Source of the DNA: Eubacterium sp.
Lineage (GTDB): Bacteria > Bacillota > Clostridia > Oscillospirales > Acutalibacteraceae
Direction of reading: 5' to 3'
Length of the DNA: 15,485 bases
NCBI GenBank assembly: GCA_017543415.1
Contig: JAFYGD010000011.1
Coordinates: 1 to 15,485, forward strand
The notes below the pieces were generated by a model, which was not told where the DNA came from, did no database searches, and saw nothing but the letters and a program-made list of their open reading frames with translations. A program made the translations under genes and the position numbers. This document shows, piece after piece, positions 1 to 6,117 of this stretch. Each line of letters starts with the position of its first letter. The first letter of the stretch is position 1.

Positions 1-723
1 ACCACCCCGATCAGCCAGAGCCCTTCGCTGCAGTGGTCGGTGAACTGGGACTTCTATGTACCGGTGATCTCGGCCGAAAACTACAACGAGGCGATTATCC
101 CGAGCACGGTTCCGACCACGATCGGCAACTATGTCGGCAAGTCGCTCGGCAGTATTCAGTCCTTCTGCCAGGCGCACGGCATCTCGCTGTCTGTCTCCTA
201 TGTCTCCGATCCGACTGCGGCCGACGGAACGATTCTCTCCCAGTCCGCAGCTCCTGGCTCCAGCATCGAAGGCATCTCCAGCATCTCCGTCACCGTTGCC
301 CAGAATGACGGAAGTGCACAGCCGACTCCGGCGGCGACGACAAACTTCGCCGAGATCGGATCTGCCAGCGCCTGCCGCACCTTCAACGGTGTCTGGTCGG
401 ATCAGCTGAACCGCTGCTTTGCGACGGAAGGAGAGAAGGAACAGGCGGAGAAAGCAGCCAACACGCCTTCCTCTCCGAGTGAAGTGCGCGACGGCAATAC
501 CTGCGCAGCCTATAACTGGGTATGGTCTGACAAGATGGGACGCTGCTACGCAAGCCAGGCGGAAAAGGAACAGGCGGAAGCGGCGCTGAATCCCGCAACG
601 CCGACTCCGGAAGTGGAATTTCCCTGCGGGTCAACATCAACAAGCAGCGTCTTTTTGCCCTTTGCACCGAGCGCCGCCGCCATGTTTACGCAGGTTGTTG
701 TTTTACCCACGCCGCCTTTCTGA
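1..723 (+). CDS. PASTA-domain protein C-terminal fragment with two Cys-pair repeats (partial; probably chimeric at its 3' end)
   Basis: The frame is open from base 1, so the true start lies off the window; a GTG at 40 is only an internal valine. Residues about 37-101 (109-303) resemble one PASTA domain: a [12 protein letters not shown] opening, a central SVSYV, then [12 protein letters not shown] and a final VTVAQ. PASTA domains bind peptidoglycan or beta-lactams at the C-terminus of penicillin-binding proteins and Ser/Thr kinases, so a PBP tail is the best guess. After a Pro/Thr linker come two repeats, C-x6-WSD-x3-R-C at 373-417 and 502-546, each followed by EKEQAE. The repeat function is unknown to me; the spacing suggests a disulfide loop outside the cell. 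Beyond about 620 the frame merely reads the antisense of parA to a TGA at 721-723, so the real protein ends elsewhere. Base composition is visibly GC-richer than the rest of the window. Confidence 0.6.
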   Translation, partial: TTPISQSPSLQWSVNWDFYVPVISAENYNEAIIPSTVPTTIGNYVGKSLGSIQSFCQAHGISLSVSYVSDPTAADGTILSQSAAPGSSIEGISSISVTVAQNDGSAQPTPAATTNFAEIGSASACRTFNGVWSDQLNRCFATEGEKEQAEKAANTPSSPSEVRDGNTCAAYNWVWSDKMGRCYASQAEKEQAEAALNPATPTPEVEFPCGSTSTSSVFLPFAPSAAAMFTQVVVLPTPPF

Positions 724-749
724 TTAAACACTGCAACAATTTTACCCAT
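546..749 (-). CDS. parA: ParA/Soj chromosome-partitioning ATPase, N-terminal fragment only
   Basis: The start ATG at 747-749 is preceded by GAGGTG at 755-760 with 5-nt spacing. The protein opens with the deviant Walker A motif of ParA/MinD ATPases, KGGVGKTT (residues 11-18), and continues through [14 protein letters not shown] (residues 37-50), which contains the conserved DPQGN. In this family the ATP-bound dimer binds DNA non-specifically, interacts with ParB on parS, and in Firmicutes (Soj) also controls DnaA. ParA proteins are usually about 250-260 residues. Here homology stops at about residue 51 (position 597), and the frame then reads 16 unrelated residues to a stop at 546, which are the antisense of the PASTA-protein tail. 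The truncation is therefore at the suspected join and need not be a real mutation. A parB would be expected just downstream but is not in the window. Confidence 0.85.
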   Translation of the reverse strand: MGKIVAVFNQKGGVGKTTTCVNMAAALGAKGKKTLLVDVDPQGNSTSGVGVAGFSAASACSFSAWLA

Positions 750-771
750 AGTATCACCTCATGTGAATAAT

Positions 772-800
772 ATTATACCTTAAATAATATACAATATCAA
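772..800 (-). promoter_or_regulatory. Sigma-A-type promoter of parA
   Basis: On the minus strand, TTGATA (795-800) and TATAAT (772-777) are separated by exactly 17 bases. The -10 box lies 22 bases upstream of the parA start codon, giving a very short leader with its own ribosome binding site. This shows that parA can be transcribed independently of noc. Confidence 0.8.
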
Positions 801-802
801 GG

Positions 803-935
803 CATAATTGCGAGAAACGCAAGTTTCTTGCAATTATGTTTCAACGGCAGATACTTGTACTGCCGTTGAGAGGAGACCGCACCGAAGTGATTGTTTACGG
901 TTTGCAGGCAAACCGTGTTAATCACAAAGGTTCGG
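803..935. other. Cluster of three consecutive stem-loops upstream of the parA promoter
   Basis: Hairpin 1 has arms 803-818 and 823-838, 16 pairs including one G-U, with loop GCAA. Hairpin 2 has arms TCAACGGCAG (841-850) and CTGCCGTTGA (860-869) with a 9-nt loop. Hairpin 3 is nested: CCGAA/TTCGG (882-886, 931-935), GTGATT/AATCAC (887-892, 920-925) and CGGTTTGC/GCAAACCG (898-905, 908-915). None is followed by a T-tract on either strand, and all lie outside the parA transcript predicted from its promoter, so they are poor candidates for simple terminators. They could be DNA structures or protein sites in the centromere region, or a small structured RNA. I see no decisive promoter for such an RNA. 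Confidence 0.6.
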
Positions 936-941
936 GGGACG

Positions 942-957
942 AGTTTCACGTGAAACA
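942..957. promoter_or_regulatory. parS: parS centromere site (one mismatch)
   Basis: The sequence AGTTTCACGTGAAACA matches the bacterial parS consensus TGTTTCACGTGAAACA at 15 of 16 bases, differing only at the first. ParB loads here and spreads on DNA as a CTP-dependent clamp to organise and segregate the origin region. It lies between noc and parA, where Firmicutes parS sites often occur. Confidence 0.9.
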
Positions 958-1012
958 TTTACATTTTCGGCATATATGGAAAAACTCGTGTAGTATTCAA
1001 CAACATATAGAA

Positions 1013-1028
1013 TGTTTCACGTGAAACA
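1013..1028. promoter_or_regulatory. parS: parS centromere site (perfect consensus)
   Basis: The sequence TGTTTCACGTGAAACA is the exact 16-base palindromic parS consensus, 71 bp from the neighbouring imperfect copy. Two sites this close mark the region as a ParB loading zone near the replication origin. Confidence 0.95.
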
Positions 1029-1033
1029 CGCAA

Positions 1034-1059
1034 AGGCGGCGAGCTTTCGCTCACCGCCT
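1034..1059 (-). terminator. Probable terminator hairpin downstream of noc
   Basis: Read on the minus strand, an 11-pair stem (one G-U) closes a GAAA loop: arms 1049-1059 and 1034-1044. It is GC-rich and lies about 45 bases past the noc stop, directly before the perfect parS site. The following bases (TTTGCGTGTTTC) are only moderately T-rich, so termination may be partial. Confidence 0.55.
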
Positions 1060-1085
1060 CCGCGTGATGAAAAGAGGAGAATATG

Positions 1086-1107
1086 TTAAAACGGTTGCCC
1101 GTTTTAA
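1086..1107. other. Hairpin overlapping the noc stop codon
   Basis: TTAAAACGG (1086-1094) and CCGTTTTAA (1099-1107) form a perfect 9-bp stem with a 4-nt loop, and the noc TAA lies inside it. On the plus strand it is followed by GCCTTTTT. On the minus strand, the noc direction, there is no T-tract. It may stabilise the noc mRNA 3' end or stop plus-strand transcription. Confidence 0.4.
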
Positions 1108-1907
1108 GCCTTTTTAAGTTTCAGAGTATTCAAGCCCTCGCTTTTGGGGATTTTCACCCTGAACTCAATATAGTCGTCTGTTTCCGTTTTGTCTGTTTCT
1201 GCGTTGATTCCCGATGCCTTCATGGTTTCAATGGCACGGTTTACGGTATTTATGAATATCCTTACGTCCCTGAATATTTTAACCGTGTTTCTTTTGGGCT
1301 TTACCGTGTTGTCCGTCAGGCTTTCAATAAGTTTTTCCGTCTGTTCTACGTTCAGGCGCTTTTCCTTTATTATATTAAGCGCCGCCCAGATGTCCTTTTC
1401 GCTCTCTAATTTAAGCAAAGCCCTTGCGTGGCGCTCGGTTAAGCCTTCTTTTTCAATGAAATAACGCACGTCAACGGGTAATTTCAACAATCTTAACTTG
1501 TTTGAAAGCGCGGACTGACTTTTTCCGAGCCTTTTTGCGCATTCAGACTGAGTCATTCCGAAATGGTCAATCAGCTGTCCTATTGCCGCAGCCTCCTCAA
1601 AAAAGCTCAAATCGCACCGCTGTATGTTTTCAAGTATTGAAAACACAGCGCTTTCCTCATATCCGCAGTCCACCTCAATGCACGGAACCTTTTCAAGCCC
1701 TGCAAGAATTGAAGCCCTCAGCCTGCGCTCGCCGGCAATAACCTCAAAGTAATCCGAATTATTAATTCTTCTTATTAAAAGCGGCTGAAGAACTCCGTTT
1801 TCTTTAATGCTGTCTGCAAGGGAAAGCATGTCCTCGCTTTCAAAGCGCCTTCGCGGCTGATAGGGGTTCGGCAAAAGCTTTTCGGTTTTGATATGGCTGA
1901 TGTCCAA
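1104..1907 (-). CDS. noc: Noc-family (ParB-like) nucleoid occlusion / DNA-binding CTPase
   Basis: The frame opens at GTG 1914-1916, but GGGGAGG abuts that codon. The TTG at 1905-1907 sits 9 nt after the GGAGG core, so I prefer it (267 residues); an in-frame TAA at 1932-1934 rules out any longer form. The ParB/Noc CTPase core is clear: NPYQPRR near the start, GERRLR (59-64) and ENIQR (93-97), then a helix-turn-helix region (about 118-145). Residues that separate Noc from ParB are Noc-like: GKSQS (not GKSRP), NKLRLLKLP, and TERHARAL in place of the ParB GHGR type. The C-terminus (DVRIFINTVNRAIE, then DDYIEFRVKIPK) also follows Noc. B. subtilis Noc binds NBS sites and the membrane and blocks division over the nucleoid. 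This protein has no room for the N-terminal membrane-targeting helix. A divergent ParB is the alternative. Confidence 0.82.
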   Translation of the reverse strand: MDISHIKTEKLLPNPYQPRRRFESEDMLSLADSIKENGVLQPLLIRRINNSDYFEVIAGERRLRASILAGLEKVPCIEVDCGYEESAVFSILENIQRCDLSFFEEAAAIGQLIDHFGMTQSECAKRLGKSQSALSNKLRLLKLPVDVRYFIEKEGLTERHARALLKLESEKDIWAALNIIKEKRLNVEQTEKLIESLTDNTVKPKRNTVKIFRDVRIFINTVNRAIETMKASGINAETDKTETDDYIEFRVKIPKSEGLNTLKLKKA

Positions 1908-1950
1908 AATTATCACCCTCCCCGTACAAGCTTATATTAACATAAACAGT

Positions 1951-1988
1951 AACAAAAATAAAGGATTTCCCTTCGCGGGAAATCCTTT
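1951..1988 (-). terminator. Rho-independent terminator of the rpmH-rsmG operon
   Basis: The perfect 12-bp stem AAAGGATTTCCC (1960-1971) / GGGAAATCCTTT (1977-1988) has a 5-nt loop. On the minus strand it is followed by TATTTTTGTT (1951-1960). It lies just past the rsmG stop, so noc is probably transcribed separately. The arms include ATTTCCC and GGGAAAT, the two halves of the known Noc-binding palindrome, split by the loop. Confidence 0.85.
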
Positions 1989-2010
1989 TATTTCGACAAA
2001 AAACCACGGT

Positions 2011-2718
2011 TTAAAGCGGCTTTGTGGATATTTTCTTGCTTCTTCTGGGGTATTCTGTCGGAGTTTGCGAAATCTTTTTTATTATAACTATTGACCTGCT
2101 GTCGCCGTTCGGCAGTTTATATGAAACACTGCTTTCAAGCTCGCCTCCGAGCGCTTTAATTGCGTTTTCGGCAAGCGCGGTTTCGTCGTCAGGTCCTTTT
2201 AGCGCTATAAAGTATCCGTCCTTTTTAACAAAGGGAAGGCAGTATTCGCAAAGTATGTTGAGCGGCGCAACGGCTCTTGCTGTTGCAAGGTCAAATTTTT
2301 CGCGGTATTCGGGGTTGTTTCCAAGCTCCTCCGCCCTTGCGCAAACCAGCTCCGCTTCAAGCCCGCAGGCTTTAAGCGCGTTTTCAATAAAACGGAGCTT
2401 TTTGCTGACGCTGTCAACAAAGGTAACCTTTAATTTATTGTTTTTTGCAATCATCAGCGGCAAGGTGGGGAAGCCCGCACCACTGCCGATATCTATAATT
2501 TTTGTGCCGTAATCAATGTCAAAATATTTCAGCACCATAAGGCTGTCAATAAAATGCTTAACTACAACGTCCTCGGGGTCTGTAATTGCTGTAAGGTTGT
2601 ATTTTTTGTTAGTTCCTATCAGTTCACCTGCGTAAACCTGAAACTGGCTTAGCATATTATTATCAAGCGGAGCTGAAATTTCCTCGGCATACTGTTCAAG
2701 TAAATCTCTGTCTATCAT
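2011..2718 (-). CDS. rsmG: 16S rRNA (guanine-N7) methyltransferase RsmG (GidB)
   Basis: RsmG transfers a methyl group from S-adenosylmethionine to N7 of G527 (E. coli numbering) in the 530 loop of 16S rRNA; loss gives low-level streptomycin resistance. The 235 residues match the usual family length. Visible signatures are KKYNLTAI (38-45), HFIDSL (55-60), the SAM-binding loop IDIGSGAGFPTLPL (75-88), the ATARAVAPL segment (146-153) and LKGPD (173-177), and a TPTEYPRR tail typical of the family. The loop usually reads GFPGLPL, so Thr85 is a small deviation. The ATG overlaps the mnmG TGA in an ATGA arrangement (2715-2718), indicating translational coupling. This is the last gene of the long operon. 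Confidence 0.97.
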   Translation of the reverse strand: MIDRDLLEQYAEEISAPLDNNMLSQFQVYAGELIGTNKKYNLTAITDPEDVVVKHFIDSLMVLKYFDIDYGTKIIDIGSGAGFPTLPLMIAKNNKLKVTFVDSVSKKLRFIENALKACGLEAELVCARAEELGNNPEYREKFDLATARAVAPLNILCEYCLPFVKKDGYFIALKGPDDETALAENAIKALGGELESSVSYKLPNGDSRSIVIIKKISQTPTEYPRRSKKISTKPL

Positions 2719-4580
2719 AAGCTCTCCAGAATAATGTTAAGCGCGGTTATATCTGCGGGGTTAACGCCGCTTATACGGCTTGCCTGACCGAGGTTCTGCG
2801 GTCTGATTTTTGAAAGCTTTTCAACGGCTTCAAGCCTCAGCCCCTTCAGCGAAGAATAATCTATGTCCTCGGGTATTCTTTTGGCTTCAATACGGCGCAT
2901 TTCTTTAATCTGCGCCTCCTGCTTTCTGATATAACCCTCATATTTTATGGAAATCTCTACCTGCTCAAACACCTCCTGCGGAAGGTCGGGGCGGGTTGTA
3001 TCAACGCTTTTTAAATCCGCGTATCCGAGCTGCGGGCGTTTTAAAAGCTCTAAAAGCTTGCAGCCCGTTTTAAGCTCTGCTGTATTGCGTGAAACAAGGA
3101 TTTTCTGCAGTTCATCCGTCAGGGGAATCGATGTTTCCCTGACTCTTTTCATCTCTTTTTCAATAAGCTCCTGCTTTTTAAGGAAAGCCTTATATCTTTC
3201 CTCGCTTATTAAACCGAGCTTATAGCCCGTAGGAGTAAGACGGATATCCGCATTGTCCTGCCTTAAAACAAGGCGGTATTCGCTGCGGGAGGTCATCATC
3301 CTGTACGGGTCCGTGCAGCCCTTTGTTACAAGGTCGTCAATAAGGGTGCCGATATACGAGCCTCCGCGGTCAAGAATAAGAGGCTCCTTGCCCTGAATTT
3401 TAAGCGCGGCGTTAATTCCGGCAACAAGTCCCTGCGCCGCAGCCTCCTCATATCCGCTTGAGCCGTTGAACTGCCCTGCGCCGTAAAGCCCGTCAATTCC
3501 GTTGAACTCAAGGGTTGCCTTGAGCGCGGTCGGGTCAACGCAATCGTATTCAATGGCGTAGGCGGTACGCATAACCTGGGCGTTTTCAAGCCCGGGAATG
3601 GTATGAATAAAGGCAAGCTGCACCTCTTCCGGCAGAGAGGAGGAAAGCCCCTGTAAATAAAGCTCCTCCGTGTTCAGTCCGCAGGGCTCAATGAAAAGCT
3701 GGTGCCTTTCCTTGTCTGCAAAGCGGACAATTTTATCCTCAAAGCTCGGACAGTACCGCGGTCCCTTACCCTCAATCTTACCGCTATACATTGGTGAGCG
3801 GTGAAGATTGTTTAAAATGACCTCTTTCGTTATTTCGTTGGTGTATGTAATATGGCAAACCACCTTGTTTTCGGGCGGGGTTTTTGTTTCAAAGGAAAAG
3901 GGGACTGTATGCTCGTCGCCGCGCTGTACCTCAAGCCCTTCAAAATTAACGCTTTTGCGGTTTACCCTGCTAGGAGTACCCGTTTTAAAGCGGCGAAGGG
4001 GAAGGTTAAGCTTTTTAAGCGCCTTTGAAAGCTCGGTTGCGGGGAACATTCCGTCAGGTCCGCTTTCATATGAAACCTCTCCTATGTAAACCCTTCCGCC
4101 GAGGAAGGTGCCCGTTGCAATAATAACGGCTTTTGCGGTAAATTCCGCGCCGAGCCGCGTTATGCAATGCCATAAATTATTATCGTCTTTAAATAAATCA
4201 ACTATTTCACCCTGACGAAGGTCAAGGTTTTCCTCTTTTTCAAGGACGTGCTTCATTCCTGCGGAATATTCGCGGCGGTCAATCTGCGCCCTTAAGGAGT
4301 GGACGGCGGGGCCTTTGCCGAGGTTGAGCATACGGGACTGAAGGGAATACCTGTCCGCAGCCTTACCCATTTCTCCGCCGAGGGCGTCAATCTCTCTTAC
4401 AAGATGTCCTTTTGAGGTGCCGCCGATTGAAGGGTTGCAGGGCATATTGCCAACCCAGTCAAGGTTTACCGTAAACACGGCGGTGCTTACGCCAAGGCGC
4501 GCCGAAGCAAGGGCAGCTTCAATTCCCGCATGCCCTGCGCCTATAACTATTACGCCGTATGTCCCTGCAAAGTAGTTCAT
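2715..4580 (-). CDS. mnmG: tRNA uridine-5-carboxymethylaminomethyl modification enzyme MnmG (GidA)
   Basis: MnmG is the FAD-dependent partner of MnmE. Together they install the (carboxymethyl)aminomethyl group on C5 of the wobble uridine (U34) in certain tRNAs. The 621 residues are full length (about 620-630 is typical). Seen in order: the dinucleotide-binding GAGHAG (14-19); CNPSIGGTSKGH with conserved Cys48; ATGTFLGG (155-162); RFKTGTPSR (197-205); RYCPSFEDK with the second conserved Cys277; GGSYIGTLIDDLV; and PYRMMTSRSEYRL. The C-terminal helical region used for MnmE and tRNA contact is intact. The start codon lies 3 bases after the mnmE stop, and the gene overlaps rsmG by 4 bases, so the three are tightly coupled. 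Confidence 0.98.
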   Translation of the reverse strand: MNYFAGTYGVIVIGAGHAGIEAALASARLGVSTAVFTVNLDWVGNMPCNPSIGGTSKGHLVREIDALGGEMGKAADRYSLQSRMLNLGKGPAVHSLRAQIDRREYSAGMKHVLEKEENLDLRQGEIVDLFKDDNNLWHCITRLGAEFTAKAVIIATGTFLGGRVYIGEVSYESGPDGMFPATELSKALKKLNLPLRRFKTGTPSRVNRKSVNFEGLEVQRGDEHTVPFSFETKTPPENKVVCHITYTNEITKEVILNNLHRSPMYSGKIEGKGPRYCPSFEDKIVRFADKERHQLFIEPCGLNTEELYLQGLSSSLPEEVQLAFIHTIPGLENAQVMRTAYAIEYDCVDPTALKATLEFNGIDGLYGAGQFNGSSGYEEAAAQGLVAGINAALKIQGKEPLILDRGGSYIGTLIDDLVTKGCTDPYRMMTSRSEYRLVLRQDNADIRLTPTGYKLGLISEERYKAFLKKQELIEKEMKRVRETSIPLTDELQKILVSRNTAELKTGCKLLELLKRPQLGYADLKSVDTTRPDLPQEVFEQVEISIKYEGYIRKQEAQIKEMRRIEAKRIPEDIDYSSLKGLRLEAVEKLSKIRPQNLGQASRISGVNPADITALNIILESL

Positions 4581-4583
4581 TGA

Positions 4584-5948
4584 TTATTTTCCTACACAGA
4601 ATTTACTGAAAATCTGATTTACAACCTCCGCGTTGGCCTTCTTGCCCGTAAGGGAAAGAAGCTCGTCCGCCGCAGAGTCAATCATAACGTTTACCGCATC
4701 AAAGGTAACGCCCGCTTCAAGAGCGCCGAGCGCTTCAACGGTACAGTCGTACGCGTTCTGACAGTTCTGCCTTTGCCTTGCGTTTGCAAGAAGGGGAGCA
4801 CTGCTGTCAAAATCCGCAACGCCGAGCAGCCTTTCGGCAGCCGCGGCAAGCTCGTCGTAACCGCTGCCGTTAACGGCGCTGATATACACCGTTTCGGGGA
4901 AGGCGGCTTCAATTTCCTTTGTGTCAAGCACGTTTTCAAGGTCTGTTTTATTGATTACCGCAATTGCCCTTTTCGTTTTGCAGCGCTCAATAAGGTCGCG
5001 GTCGTATTCGCCGAGCTCCTGTGAGGAATCAAAAACGGCAAGCACAAGCTGCGCTGTGTCAAGCGCCTTGTACGCCTTTTCAATTCCTATGCTTTCAACT
5101 AAATCGTCCGAGCTTCTCAGCCCCGCGGTGTCGCGCAGGTGAAGAACAAGCCCGCCGAGGACTACCGTTTCCTCAACAATATCCCTTGTTGTTCCTTCAA
5201 TGTGGGTAACAATGCTCTTTTCTGTTTTGGTAAGCATATTCATAAGGCTTGATTTGCCTACGTTCGGCCTTCCCGCAATAGCGGTTGAAACACCCTTTGT
5301 AACGGTCTGGCCGTTTTCATAGCCGTCAAGCAGGGCTTTAAGCTCCGCACCGCAGGCTTCAAGCGTCTGCTTAAGCTCGCCGTCCGTAATTTCGGGTATT
5401 TCCTCATCGGGATAGTCAACCCATGCCGCCATAACCGCCGAAGCGTCAAGCAGCTTTTCAAGCACGCCGCCGATTTTTGCGCTGAGCGCGCCCTGCAGCG
5501 CGTTGAACGAAGCCTTAAGGCTTTGCTCGCCCTCTGCGGAAATGAGCTCGGCAACGCTCTCCGCCTGGGTCAAATCAATTTTACCGTTTAAAAATGCCCT
5601 CTTTGTAAACTCGCCCGCGCCGGCAGGGGAAGCCCCGGCGTCAAGCACAGCCTTAAGCGTTTTCCTTACAAGCAGCATTCCGCCGTGAACGGAAAGCTCT
5701 GCAACATCCTCGCCCGTGTAGCTTTTGGGCGCACGGAATATGAGGGCGACCGCGTTATCGGTTTTTTCGCCCTCTATAACTATATTACCGTATTTTGCAC
5801 GGTAACCCTTTAAATCTTTCAAAGAAGAGCCGTCATATGCATAAAAAACGCTATCTGCTATATCAATCGCCTTCGGTCCGCTTATGCGGATAACGCCTAT
5901 TCCGCCGGGCGCGCTGCCCGTGGATATTGCGGCAACGGTTTTTTCCAT
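4584..5948 (-). CDS. mnmE: tRNA modification GTPase MnmE (TrmE)
   Basis: MnmE is the GTPase of the MnmE-MnmG complex that modifies U34 of tRNAs. It has 454 residues, the usual length. The N-terminal tetrahydrofolate-binding domain comes first (AISTGSAPGGIGVIRISGP, residues 7-25). A helical domain follows, holding an inserted G domain with P-loop GRPNVGKS (226-233), G2 EGTTRD (251-256), G3 DTAGLR (273-278) and G4 NKTD (333-336). The C-terminus is CVGK with Cys451, a variant of the family CIGK motif. The ATG follows an AGGAGGAG ribosome binding site. The 169 bp upstream, between this gene and jag, hold a repeat element (5968-6085) and a hairpin, an unusually large gap inside an otherwise tight operon. 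Confidence 0.98.
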   Translation of the reverse strand: MEKTVAAISTGSAPGGIGVIRISGPKAIDIADSVFYAYDGSSLKDLKGYRAKYGNIVIEGEKTDNAVALIFRAPKSYTGEDVAELSVHGGMLLVRKTLKAVLDAGASPAGAGEFTKRAFLNGKIDLTQAESVAELISAEGEQSLKASFNALQGALSAKIGGVLEKLLDASAVMAAWVDYPDEEIPEITDGELKQTLEACGAELKALLDGYENGQTVTKGVSTAIAGRPNVGKSSLMNMLTKTEKSIVTHIEGTTRDIVEETVVLGGLVLHLRDTAGLRSSDDLVESIGIEKAYKALDTAQLVLAVFDSSQELGEYDRDLIERCKTKRAIAVINKTDLENVLDTKEIEAAFPETVYISAVNGSGYDELAAAAERLLGVADFDSSAPLLANARQRQNCQNAYDCTVEALGALEAGVTFDAVNVMIDSAADELLSLTGKKANAEVVNQIFSKFCVGK

Positions 5949-5967
5949 ATGCGCTCCTCCTTTTTGT

Positions 5968-6085
5968 CAATTAACAATGAACAATGAACAATGAACAATT
6001 TTGGGCGGGACACCCGCACCCGTTTAATTGTACGAGCAAAGCGAGTAACCTTCATTGTTAATTCTTAATTCTTAATTGTTAATTT
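5968..6085. repeat. 118-bp MITE-like element bounded by two facing heptamer arrays
   Basis: The left side has four 7-bp units (AACAATG x3, AACAATT; 5973-6000). The right side has four 7-bp units (TTAATTC x2, TTAATTG, TTAATTT; 6058-6085). The left AATTAACAATG (5969-5979) is an exact inverted copy of CATTGTTAATT (6053-6063). The right end, ATTGTTAATT, is also complementary to the left end. The centre holds a GC-rich hairpin GCGGG-ACA-CCCGC (6005-6017). There is no ORF. The structure fits a miniature inverted-repeat element or other dispersed intergenic repeat dropped between jag and mnmE. Confidence 0.7.
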
Positions 6086-6087
6086 TT

Positions 6088-6114
6088 TAATGGCGGCAAA
6101 ACGCGCCGCCATTA
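6088..6114. other. Stable hairpin just downstream of khpB/jag
   Basis: TAATGGCGGC (6088-6097) and GCCGCCATTA (6105-6114) form a perfect 10-bp stem with a 7-nt loop, three bases past the jag stop. On the minus strand it is followed by A-rich, not T-rich, sequence, so it is not a classical terminator. It may protect the upstream mRNA 3' end or partly uncouple mnmE from the upstream genes. Confidence 0.55.
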
Positions 6115-6117
6115 GAA

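Noticed and set aside
621..723. Continuation of the PASTA-protein frame as a genuine C-terminal domain
   Set aside because: This stretch is exactly the antisense of the parA Walker A region, so the residues are an artefact of the join.
1083..1409. Plus-strand open frame of 108 residues
   Set aside because: It is antisense to noc, with no ribosome binding site match of its own and no recognisable protein features.
2024..2032. DnaA-box-like sequence TGTGGATAT
   Set aside because: A single near-match lies inside the 3' end of rsmG, with no cluster and no AT-rich unwinding region, so it is not evidence of oriC.
5968..6085. CRISPR-like array
   Set aside because: The units are 7 bp and contiguous, with no spacers, so they are tandem repeats and not a CRISPR.
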